Source: a virus
DNA: 23,164 nt
IMG/VR virus record: IMGVR_UViG_3300042567_000400
Coordinates: 1-23,164 of that record
Direction: 5' to 3' (one strand)
The notes under the pieces were generated by a model that worked only from the letters and a program-made list of their open reading frames with translations, did not search any database and was not told the origin of the DNA. How positions within the stretch are numbered: the first letter of the stretch is position 1; every line of letters starts with the position of its first letter. The position numbers were made by a program, and so were the translations under genes. Positions 1 to 4,321 of the stretch are shown here, one piece after another.

Positions 1-77
1 CCTTGCCAGTCACCACGCACCGGGAACATCACGTCGGTGAGTCCTTTGCACGCTGCTCGATCAGACCAGTGGCTCAC
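1..77 (-). CDS. WhiB-family regulator, N-terminal part (runs off the window)
   Basis: Only the first 25 codons are in the window. A GTG start at 77-75 overlaps the TGA of the preceding gene by four bases (GTGA). The translation begins VSHWSDRAACKGLTDVMFPV and continues RGDWQ. This matches the WhiB N-terminus: Trp, then AAC with the first Fe-S cluster cysteine, then a D-x-MFP motif and RGD. The other three cluster cysteines would lie beyond the left edge. WhiB proteins are Fe-S transcription factors restricted to actinobacteria and their phages, so this is the best single pointer to the host phylum. It is the last visible gene of the leftward early operon and may change host or phage transcription. 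The family call rests on a short segment. Confidence 0.75.
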   Translation of the reverse strand, partial: MSHWSDRAACKGLTDVMFPVRGDWQ

Positions 78-268
78 GTCGGACCACACGAACGCTGGAA
101 CGCGATCTCGGCTTGCAGTGCGTCGACAAGTCGATCGAGATGAGCGATGCGTCGGCGACAGACCTCGAGAGTTTCGATGGCGTCGCTGAGTACCTCGCGG
201 TCAATCTCTGCAGCCAAGAACTCTTCAAGCAGTCGTGCTTTCATGCGGTCGATCTGGTGCTCGTTCAC
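74..268 (-). CDS. Small coiled-coil hypothetical protein (64 aa)
   Basis: I do not recognise the family. I chose the GTG at 268 because it overlaps the TGA of the upstream nuclease gene as GTGA, like the other junctions of this operon; an upstream in-frame start would lie well inside the nuclease gene. The protein is charged and almost wholly helical, with heptad-like leucine/isoleucine spacing (LLEEFLAAEIDREVLSDAIE, then RIAHLDRLVDALQAEIAF), so a coiled-coil oligomer is likely. There is no signal peptide or membrane segment. It sits between a resolvase-like nuclease and WhiB and should be co-expressed with them early in infection. Function unknown. Confidence 0.7.
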   Translation of the reverse strand: MNEHQIDRMKARLLEEFLAAEIDREVLSDAIETLEVCRRRIAHLDRLVDALQAEIAFQRSCGPT

Positions 269-618
269 GGCTTTTCTCCGATCATCGCCATGAGGGTCGT
301 GAAGGCTTCGCCAGTCATGGCGACATACCAATCAGCAGGGTTTGTTTTGCGTGTGCGTTTGAACCACACGACGCCGAACCGGCGACCGCCGTTTGCTGCC
401 TGGTCGTTTGCTCGATCGAGCCAGTGCGACAGTTGGCCGGCGTAGCTCGAGTAGTTCTTCACGTCGATGCTCGGCCATTCGATAATCGGAACGAACAGAT
501 CGCCACGGTCGTCAGTTGCGCCGGCAGGGATGCGTTGCGCGCGCACGCCAAGGGTTGCGAGATACTCGACGACGGCACGCTCAGCGTCTGAGCCTTTGCG
601 TTTCTGTGGGTTAGTCAC
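265..618 (-). CDS. Holliday junction resolvase-like nuclease (PD-(D/E)XK type)
   Basis: A 117-residue protein with a GTG start at 618. It starts VTNPQKRKGSDAERAVVEYL, followed by a GATDDRGD segment, an IDVKN motif and a lysine/arginine-rich end. The order E (in DAERAVVEYL), D (in DRGD) and D-x-K (in IDVKN) is that of Hjc/RecB-like PD-(D/E)XK nucleases, which phages use to resolve recombination or replication branches. Actinophage genomes often carry a protein of this length and shape annotated as a Holliday junction resolvase. The start overlaps the TGA of the 30-aa gene and the end overlaps the next gene by four bases, so translation is probably coupled along the operon. Another DNA-processing nuclease role is possible. 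Confidence 0.7.
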   Translation of the reverse strand: MTNPQKRKGSDAERAVVEYLATLGVRAQRIPAGATDDRGDLFVPIIEWPSIDVKNYSSYAGQLSHWLDRANDQAANGGRRFGVVWFKRTRKTNPADWYVAMTGEAFTTLMAMIGEKP

Positions 619-707
619 AGCACGCCGCCACTGATGAGCCAGACCCAAAGCATCACGATGAAGACGATGCAGAAGACTGCGACCATTGCGAAGAAGTCGG
701 ACTTCAT
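615..707 (-). CDS. 30-residue single-pass membrane peptide
   Basis: A very short frame from ATG at 707 to TGA at 617-615. The peptide starts MKSDFFAMVAVFCIVFIVML and ends WVWLISGGVL, so nearly all of it is one hydrophobic helix after a short charged N-terminus. It overlaps the upstream gene by ATGA and the downstream nuclease gene by GTGA, exactly like its neighbours, which is strong support for such a small gene. A membrane-anchored micro-protein made early in infection could act on the host envelope or in superinfection exclusion, but the sequence shows only membrane location. Function unknown. Confidence 0.6.
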   Translation of the reverse strand: MKSDFFAMVAVFCIVFIVMLWVWLISGGVL

Positions 708-883
708 CGCTTGACCGGCCATGCGAAGATGCCGACCGCTGCAGCTGCACACAATGCAACTAGGGCGATCATCGGGCCGAGAAGATCAGACTGAGCGATT
801 GCTTCGACTGATGTCGGCAGCAATGCAAAGCCGACGACTAGTGCGCTGAACTGCAGCGCCTGTTTCAATGTCGCGCGCTTCAC
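704..883 (-). CDS. Small two-pass membrane protein (59 aa)
   Basis: GTG start at 883 overlapping the upstream TGA as GTGA. The N-terminus is basic (VKRATLKQ), followed by a first hydrophobic helix (about residues 8-25) and a second (about residues 35-55, rich in Ala, Leu and Val), ending WPVKR. Both ends are positively charged and the loop between the helices is short and acidic, so an N-in/C-in hairpin topology is likely. I recognise no named family. It lies between a zinc-binding protein and another membrane peptide in the early operon. A later or earlier start is unlikely given the four-base overlap. Confidence 0.65.
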   Translation of the reverse strand: MKRATLKQALQFSALVVGFALLPTSVEAIAQSDLLGPMIALVALCAAAAVGIFAWPVKR

Positions 884-1095
884 GCTGCACCGTCCGGCGT
901 GTAGTTGCTCGGGTGGTGATAGCGCGACGTGATTGCCGTCCACTCGTCATCGCTGACGCGTGAGTAGTTGGTGACTGTTTGTGAGCGCTTCGTCTCAGCA
1001 CACTTGTGATTGAGAAACGCTTGAGCCTGAGCTGCGTCGTCGTCGTGCCAGAACACTTTGCGACAGTTGGCGCAGGTGATGTTCGCCCCGCTCAT
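880..1095 (-). CDS. Small zinc-finger-like protein (71 aa)
   Basis: ATG at 1095 overlaps the TGA of the excisionase-like gene (ATGA). The N-terminal half carries CANC at about residues 8-11, then about 20 residues later an H-x-C pair (NHKC), giving a C2HC set that could hold one zinc ion. The C-terminal half is polar and includes DDEWTAITSRYHHPSNYTPD. Small zinc-ribbon or zinc-finger proteins are common in actinophage early operons and usually lack a known role. Zinc binding is inferred from the cysteine and histidine pattern only; nucleic-acid or protein binding are both possible. Confidence 0.65.
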   Translation of the reverse strand: MSGANITCANCRKVFWHDDDAAQAQAFLNHKCAETKRSQTVTNYSRVSDDEWTAITSRYHHPSNYTPDGAA

Positions 1096-1307
1096 GCCGC
1101 ACGCTCTGGGGTGGTGGTGTGGCGGCCGATCCACTTGTCGATCGCAACGATGTCGAAACGAAGCCGACGATCGATGCGCGTGACGGGGATGCGGTTCTGC
1201 TTGACCAGCTCGTAGATCGTGTCCTTCGACAGCCCGGTGTATTCGACCAGCCAGGGAAGGTCACGAAGTCGCCCAAGTTGGCCCGATTCGGTAGTGAGTG
1301 GCTCCAT
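1092..1307 (-). CDS. xis: Excisionase/AlpA-like winged-helix DNA-binding protein
   Basis: A 71-aa protein with the MerR/excisionase-type helix-turn-helix (HTH_17-like): LPWLVEYTGLSKDTIYELVK, then a wing region (NRIPVTRIDRRLRFDIVAID) ending KWIGRH. This size and motif are typical of phage excisionases, recombination directionality factors that bind attL/attR and push the integrase toward excision. It is the first gene of the leftward early operon, divergent from the repressor, the usual place for xis or cro. It is separated from the integrase by the repressor, so switching would be set by which promoter is active. The start sits about 8 bases after a -10-like hexamer, giving an almost leaderless mRNA. 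A Cro-like regulator is the main alternative. Confidence 0.75.
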   Translation of the reverse strand: MEPLTTESGQLGRLRDLPWLVEYTGLSKDTIYELVKQNRIPVTRIDRRLRFDIVAIDKWIGRHTTTPERAA

Positions 1308-1315
1308 GGGGCCGT

Positions 1316-1344
1316 ACCGTAATCAGAGTATGATTCTGAGTCAA
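1316..1344 (-). promoter_or_regulatory. Putative leftward early promoter
   Basis: On the minus strand a -35-like TTGACT (1344-1339) is followed after exactly 17 bases by TACGGT (1321-1316). The excisionase-like ATG begins at 1307, so transcription would start at or within a few bases of the ATG and the message would be leaderless or nearly so. No purine-rich ribosome-binding site precedes the ATG. The -35 matches the sigma-70 consensus well and the -10 only moderately. The hexamers are interleaved with repeats that look like repressor sites. Confidence 0.5.
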
Positions 1345-1358
1345 GTATCTGATTCTGA
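1323..1358. promoter_or_regulatory. Candidate operator: repeated TGATTCTGA over the leftward promoter
   Basis: The nonamer TGATTCTGA occurs at 1331-1339 and again at 1350-1358, 19 bases apart, or nearly two helical turns. The first copy forms an inverted repeat with TCAGA at 1323-1327 (TCAGA, 7 bases, TCTGA). The repeats bracket the -35 hexamer and spacer of the leftward promoter, as expected for lytic-promoter operators bound by the neighbouring repressor. The assignment to that protein is inference. Confidence 0.45.
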
Positions 1359-1380
1359 AAACTGCCGATAGGGTGAAATT

Positions 1381-1432
1381 AGGGCAAACCAGTAGGGGCC
1401 ATGCTGGTCACGTTTGCCCTAGATTTAGGGCA
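1381..1432. promoter_or_regulatory. Inverted repeat upstream of the repressor gene, plus a third half-site
   Basis: AGGGCAAAC (1381-1389) and GTTTGCCCT (1412-1420) form a perfect 9-bp inverted repeat with a 22-base gap. A further AGGGCA half-site (1427-1432) lies just before the repressor ATG at 1438. This could be an autoregulatory operator of the repressor or a second regulator's site, or it could fold as an mRNA leader hairpin. I found no convincing -35/-10 pair for the repressor itself. Confidence 0.45.
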
Positions 1433-1437
1433 GAAGT

Positions 1438-1815
1438 ATGAGCAGAAATAGCAGCACCACCGTCGAGCAGCGCAAAGCGTTCTCGGTCGCTCTTGAAGCG
1501 GCAATGCAGTCGGCTGGGATTCGATCGGCAGCCGACCTCTACCGGCGCGGATCGGCAGCCGGCATTGATCGCACCGCCGACACCTTTAATAAGTGGTTCC
1601 GTGGAGAGTCCGAGATTGCCGTGCCGCACGTCTTGATCCTCGAGCAGATCTGCGGCGTTGAGCCAGGACACCTCTCACGCCACCTGGGCTGGGTTCCCGT
1701 TGGAGTCAGTGAACAGACCACGATCGAGCAGCTGATCTTGGTCGATCGGAATCTCACCGACGCCAACAAAGCCACCTTGCTCGGGCTGCTGGAGCAGCTG
1801 CGGCGAGTTCAGTAG
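1438..1815 (+). CDS. Immunity repressor (Cro/CI-like HTH)
   Basis: A 125-aa protein, one of only two rightward genes supported here. Residues about 10-70 form an HTH_3-type domain: a helix with SVALEAAMQSAGIRSAADLY, then GIDRTADTFNKWFRGES as the turn and recognition helix, followed by the VLILEQICGVEPGHLSRHL helices. The C-terminal part (TIEQLILVDRNLTDANKATL) is short and probably serves for dimerisation. There is no LexA/S24 peptidase domain, so induction would not be by RecA-stimulated self-cleavage. Its position, divergent from the early operon and next to the integrase, is that of the lysogeny repressor in many temperate actinophages. Repeats on both sides of the intergenic region are candidate operators. 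Confidence 0.8.
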   Translation: MSRNSSTTVEQRKAFSVALEAAMQSAGIRSAADLYRRGSAAGIDRTADTFNKWFRGESEIAVPHVLILEQICGVEPGHLSRHLGWVPVGVSEQTTIEQLILVDRNLTDANKATLLGLLEQLRRVQ

Positions 1816-1998
1816 ATCGCCGACAATTCGCAGCTGCGAGGCAAGCGCTATGCAGCGGTCTTGATCGTCGCCAGCGACGTGAGCAGCACACACGAAAGCC
1901 GTGAACCATTGGCTTTTTGTGTAGTCGTCGCTCATGGCGTCGAAACTAGCGAGCCCCTCTGACAGACCCATTTCGGGGGGGGGGGGGGGTGATTGCAT
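1675..1998 (-). CDS. Candidate ORF with in-frame poly-proline tract, antiparallel to the repressor end
   Basis: This frame is open from ATG at 1998 (MQS, five prolines, EMGLSEG) to 1675. An internal ATG at 1935 gives an 86-aa form starting MSDDYTKSQWFTAFVCAAHV. Residues encoded outside the repressor overlap (1816-1935) look protein-like (DRCIALASQLRIVGDLLNSP), but the last 47 codons are antisense to the repressor's 3' end. The five prolines come from a C15 run directly after the ATG-CAA-TCA start, so any change in run length not divisible by three would uncouple the upper start. A loose promoter (TTGCAG, 16 bases, TGTTAT) lies upstream on this strand. No family is recognised and it may not be a gene at all. 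Confidence 0.35.
   Translation of the reverse strand: MQSPPPPPEMGLSEGLASFDAMSDDYTKSQWFTAFVCAAHVAGDDQDRCIALASQLRIVGDLLNSPQLLQQPEQGGFVGVGEIPIDQDQLLDRGLFTDSNGNPAQVA
1975..1989. repeat. Homopolymer G15 (C15 on the minus strand)
   Basis: Fifteen consecutive G residues, by far the longest homopolymer in the window. It lies between integrase and repressor, inside the candidate ORF described above. Such runs are slippage hot spots and can act as phase-variation switches, but they are also typical places for length error in assemblies. Confidence 0.9.
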
Positions 1999-2056
1999 TC
2001 GCCACTTCGACCGCCGTCCGAATAACAGTTCTCCGCTAAGAGCCTGCAACCTAACC

Positions 2057-2095
2057 GTGACCAAAGTCACGCGCAAGCGGTAGCGCTTATTGCGC
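2057..2095. terminator. Hairpins at the integrase 3' end
   Basis: GTGAC/GTCAC (2057-2061 and 2066-2070, 4-base loop) is followed by GCGCAA/TTGCGC (2071-2076 and 2090-2095). Nested inside the second is AAGCG/CGCTT (2075-2079 and 2084-2088). The integrase TAA (2089-2087) lies in this second hairpin. There is no U-tract, so this may be a weak terminator or a processing and stability element rather than an intrinsic terminator. Confidence 0.35.
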
Positions 2096-3196
2096 AGACC
2101 TCAGGTCGTCGAGGTCGCCAGCCAGTTCGGCATCCATGCCAGCCATCAGATGCCCGTAGCGATCCATCGTGATCGCGATCGAGGCGTGGCCAAGCCGCTG
2201 CTGGATTGCCTTCGGGTGAGCGCCAGCATTGATCGCCAGGGCAACCGAGGTGTGGCGTAGGTCGTGAAAGCGAGGCATGTTGACGAAGGCTGGCTTGTAG
2301 TTCCTGATGACCTGCTCCCCCATGCCGGCGGCGTAACAGGCTGGGTACCAGATGTTGCGTCGAAAGCTTTGAGCGATCGGCTTGCCGAACGAACTGGTGA
2401 AAATCAGGTCGCTTGGCTTCGGGCCGGTGAACTGCTCAAGGTGTGCTTGCAGTTCGATCGCTACCGATTGAGGCAGCACGATCGTGCGTCGGCCAGCTGC
2501 AGTCTTGGGATCTTCTCGCAGCCATTGTTTGTTGAGAAAGATCAGCTGCCCAGCGACGGTGACGCGCGCGCCTTGGACATCCATGCGACGCAGGCCGACG
2601 AGTTCAGACCAGCGCAGACCGCCATAGGCAGCCACCAAGACGAGGCACTTGTAGCGCTTAGGAATGGCAGCGGCGATTGCTTCGATCTGCTCAACGGTAA
2701 AGGTCTCCATGTCACGTCGAGGGATGCGTGGCGCTTTGACTTTGTCGACAACATTCTTCGCAGCGATCCCCTGGTCGACTGCCCAGTTGAGCATCGTGGC
2801 AAGTGTGCGGTGATGACGCCGAACGCTCGAGGGCGCGAGACGTTGCATCTCTTGAGCCAGCCATCGCTGCACTGCCGGCGGCGTGAGCGCTGAGACTTTG
2901 AGATCTCCGAAGGTCGGCAAGATGTAGCGGTTCAGGTCGCGCTGGTAAGTCCAGAGGGTGCCAGGAGAGAGATGGATCGAGGCGTCGATCCACATCTCGG
3001 CCAATTCGGCCACCGAGATCGAGCCGTCGTAAGAGGTTCGCAAGCCGCGCTTGATGTCGGTGGTAACTGAGGCGAGATAGGCGGTGGCTTGCTTCTTGGT
3101 CTCAAAAGACTTGGCCCGCTGAGCGCCGTTCTCGTCTCGCCAGCGTGCTCTCCACTTGCCCCGATGGTTATCAATCGCCACGTCTCGCCCTTCCAT
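2087..3196 (-). CDS. int: Tyrosine-type site-specific integrase
   Basis: A phage integrase of about 369 aa. The N-terminus holds an AP2-like arm-binding domain (GKWRARWRDENGAQRAKSFE). A SAM-like core-binding domain (about 60-150) comes next, then the catalytic domain. Catalytic residues are visible: Arg in GGLRWSE, the H-x-x-R of HDLRHTS, the His of LGHAS and the nucleophilic Tyr in TMDRYGHL. I chose the ATG at 3196 (MEGRDVAIDN) because the frame extending to 3244 would run through the paired GGTACAC arm sites; the ribosome-binding site (AGGG) is weak and close. The gene lies beside a tRNA-Leu 3' fragment, so it should integrate into a host tRNA-Leu(UAA). Arm sites just upstream of its start suggest autoregulation. 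Confidence 0.95.
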   Translation of the reverse strand: MEGRDVAIDNHRGKWRARWRDENGAQRAKSFETKKQATAYLASVTTDIKRGLRTSYDGSISVAELAEMWIDASIHLSPGTLWTYQRDLNRYILPTFGDLKVSALTPPAVQRWLAQEMQRLAPSSVRRHHRTLATMLNWAVDQGIAAKNVVDKVKAPRIPRRDMETFTVEQIEAIAAAIPKRYKCLVLVAAYGGLRWSELVGLRRMDVQGARVTVAGQLIFLNKQWLREDPKTAAGRRTIVLPQSVAIELQAHLEQFTGPKPSDLIFTSSFGKPIAQSFRRNIWYPACYAAGMGEQVIRNYKPAFVNMPRFHDLRHTSVALAINAGAHPKAIQQRLGHASIAITMDRYGHLMAGMDAELAGDLDDLRSAQ

Positions 3197-3205
3197 ATCC
3201 CTAGC

Positions 3206-3227
3206 GGTACACATTACGGTACACATT
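3206..3227 (+). repeat. Integrase arm-type repeat pair 1
   Basis: GGTACACATT occurs at 3206-3215 and again at 3218-3227, a 12-base step. The pair sits between the integrase start and the attP core. The same heptamer recurs in two more pairs on the other side of the core, as expected for sites bound by the integrase N-terminal domain. Confidence 0.6.
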
Positions 3228-3311
3228 TCGGGCCCGATTCGCACCGATTCGGGCCAGTTGCGGCCATTGCGTCAGTTTGTGACGACGTTGCGAAACTGTC
3301 CAGAAAACCAA

Positions 3312-3341
3312 CAAAAACCCCGCTTTTTTGCAGGGTTTTTG
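3312..3341 (-). terminator. tRNA-Leu terminator carried in attP
   Basis: CAAAAACCC (3312-3320) and GGGTTTTTG (3333-3341) form a 9-bp stem extended inward by a GC pair after one mismatch. On the minus strand the hairpin follows the tRNA 3' end by only a few bases and ends in a T5 run, so it is a good intrinsic terminator for a tRNA read leftward. Being A/T-flanked on both sides it could also stop rightward transcription. Confidence 0.75.
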
Positions 3342-3345
3342 TAAG

Positions 3346-3402
3346 TGCCCGGAGCGGGATTTGAACCCGCAAGAAGTTGCCTCCCGGGGGGTTTAAGCCC
3401 CC
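3346..3402 (-). other. attP core: 3' half of tRNA-Leu(UAA)
   Basis: Read on the minus strand this gives an anticodon arm GGGGG-CTTAAAC-CCCCC (3402-3386, anticodon TAA), then a variable arm (3385-3371). The T-arm GCGGG-TTCAAAT-CCCGC (3370-3354) and the 3' acceptor strand TCCGGGC plus discriminator A (3353-3346) complete it, with no encoded CCA. Upstream of the anticodon stem there is no D-arm and no GCCCGGA acceptor strand, so the tRNA is not complete. Integration at such a core would restore an intact host tRNA gene. The strand exchange point is probably in or near the anticodon loop, as is usual for tyrosine integrases using tRNA genes. Confidence 0.85.
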
Positions 3403-3440
3403 TCTACACGTTCAAGGGGCACATGGGATTAGAGGCCCCC

Positions 3441-3481
3441 GGTACACCATTTGGTACACGAAAAAGGCCGATTTGTGTACC
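3441..3481. repeat. Integrase arm-type repeat pair 2 plus an inverted copy
   Basis: GGTACAC occurs at 3441-3447 and 3453-3459, again 12 bases apart, and in inverted form as GTGTACC at 3475-3481. These lie on the far side of the tRNA core from the integrase gene, forming the opposite attP arm. Confidence 0.6.
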
Positions 3482-3491
3482 AGAAAAAACC

Positions 3492-3578
3492 CTAGCGAGA
3501 CCCCTCGGCTTTCTTCATTGCGAGACTAACTGGCACTTGGCGATCGAGCGGCGACGATTTAGGCCGAGGGGTTGCTAG
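3492..3578. repeat. Long-range inverted repeat in the attP arm
   Basis: ACCCCTCGGC (3500-3509) pairs perfectly with GCCGAGGGGT (3563-3572). The match is extended by CTAGC (3492-3496) with GCTAG (3574-3578) after a small asymmetric bulge. The 53-base interval holds no gene. It may be a structured RNA, a recombination-protein site, or part of the host-derived flank. Role unknown. Confidence 0.5.
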
Positions 3579-3632
3579 ACAACCATCACTTCCGTCTACG
3601 CCCAACGCACACAAGGCATCGCCGGTGCTGCT

Positions 3633-3652
3633 GGTACACATCGGTACACATC
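3633..3652 (+). repeat. Integrase arm-type repeat pair 3
   Basis: GGTACACATC occurs at 3633-3642 and immediately again at 3643-3652, a 10-base step instead of 12. It is the outermost pair, about 240 bases from the core. No gene is seen from 3403 to 3756; that stretch holds only attP arm repeats, the long inverted repeat and one hairpin. Confidence 0.55.
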
Positions 3653-3699
3653 GCCACCAGTCGCCCCTGTATGGCTCGCAGAGCGCCTCGCAGGCTTAG

Positions 3700-3718
3700 T
3701 GTGGGGCATCGCCCCACA
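3700..3718. other. Compact GC-rich hairpin upstream of the 49-aa gene
   Basis: TGTGGGGC (3700-3707), loop ATC, GCCCCACA (3711-3718): a perfect 8-bp stem with a 3-base loop, about 40 bases upstream of the rightward gene at 3757. There is no U-tract. It could be the leader structure of that gene or a DNA-binding palindrome at the attP edge. Confidence 0.45.
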
Positions 3719-3756
3719 TCAGTGGGATTCGATAAGGCGAACGAAAGGCGGCTCAC

Positions 3757-3906
3757 ATGGGTCTCGGCACCGATTCAGCAATGCTCGTGCAGATGAAGAA
3801 GGCACAAGGCGAAACCAACGATCGACTCGAGCGACTGCTGGCAGAGCAGCAGCGCACCAACCAGCTGCTGGCCAGTTTGATCGAGGCCATGCAGTCGAAG
3901 CCGTAA
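3757..3906 (+). CDS. Small coiled-coil protein (49 aa), rightward, beside attP
   Basis: ATG at 3757 preceded by AAAGG at a reasonable distance, ending TAA at 3904-3906. The protein reads as one amphipathic helix: MKKAQGETNDRLERLLAEQQ, then RTNQLLASLIEAMQSKP, with leucines in heptad positions, so it probably forms a short coiled coil. It is the only rightward gene besides the repressor and faces the holin end-on, with a strong inverted repeat between them. A gene isolated between attP and the late operon and read against it is often expressed from the prophage, so a lysogenic-conversion or late-regulatory role is possible. No family is recognised. Confidence 0.55.
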   Translation: MGLGTDSAMLVQMKKAQGETNDRLERLLAEQQRTNQLLASLIEAMQSKP

Positions 3907-3910
3907 CGCA

Positions 3911-3954
3911 GAAGATCCCCCGCCGTGGCCTATTGGCACTAGCGGGGGATCTTC
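3911..3954. terminator. Bidirectional terminator between convergent genes
   Basis: GAAGATCCCCCGC (3911-3923) and GCGGGGGATCTTC (3942-3954) form a perfect 13-bp stem with an 18-base loop. It starts five bases after the stop of the rightward 49-aa gene and lies past the end of the leftward late operon. A clear U-tract is missing, but the stem is the strongest in this part of the window and placed exactly where both transcripts should end. The stretch 3955-4052 holds no further gene. Confidence 0.75.
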
Positions 3955-4052
3955 GCAGACCGGCTCAGTTAGGTGTTGCGGGCTCAGCCCTTGAAGGTCT
4001 GATCGCTTCCATTCGCAGCAGCAGGGGACTGCGTGATCGAGCCGGGGATCTT

Positions 4053-4071
4053 GCTCAGAGAATCTCTGAGC
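4053..4071 (-). terminator. Hairpin overlapping the holin stop codon
   Basis: GCTCAGAG (4053-4060), loop AAT, CTCTGAGC (4064-4071): a perfect 8-bp stem containing the holin TGA. It lacks a U-tract, so it is more likely a 3'-end stability element or a weak terminator ahead of the larger repeat at 3911-3954. Confidence 0.4.
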
Positions 4072-4321
4072 CTGGAGGGATGGTGGCGTTCACTGGCAGC
4101 GTCATCAGCGAGGTGGTGCCCTTGTCGCCGATGCCAGCCGAAGCGATCGAGCTCAGAAGACTGAGCACGCCAGCGGTGGCGGCGGTGCCGGCGATGGCTT
4201 GCCAGTCGGCGGTGAACCAATCGAAGGTCGTCGCAGCGATGACGGCGATGAGCGCCTGGGCGACTGTCTTGATCGCGCGCTCGGCGGCTGACTTCCAGAA
4301 GGTGGCGGTGAACATGGTCAT
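4055..4321 (-). CDS. Phage r1t-type holin
   Basis: An 88-aa protein starting MTMFTATFWKSAAERAIKTV. The FWK-x-AAERA-x-KT-x-AQAL signature is the hallmark of the Lactococcus phage r1t holin family, common in actinophages. Two hydrophobic helices follow (about residues 18-34 and 38-62), giving the hairpin topology of small holins that permeabilise the inner membrane at lysis. The ATG overlaps the TGA of the Ntn hydrolase gene by four bases, so the two are translationally coupled. It is the last gene of the late operon, several genes after the endolysin, an unusually wide separation for a lysis pair. Confidence 0.85.
   Translation of the reverse strand: MTMFTATFWKSAAERAIKTVAQALIAVIAATTFDWFTADWQAIAGTAATAGVLSLLSSIASAGIGDKGTTSLMTLPVNATIPPGSEIL

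Noticed and set aside
2264-2893. A 209-codon plus-strand open frame
   Set aside because: It is antisense to the integrase catalytic domain, which carries all tyrosine-recombinase residues.
3346-3420. A complete tRNA-Leu gene
   Set aside because: Upstream of the anticodon stem there is no D-arm and no 5' acceptor strand complementary to TCCGGGC, so only the 3' half is present.
3345-3578. A plus-strand open frame across the attP
   Set aside because: It reads through the tRNA fragment and arm repeats. Those explain the sequence; the peptide has no recognisable features.
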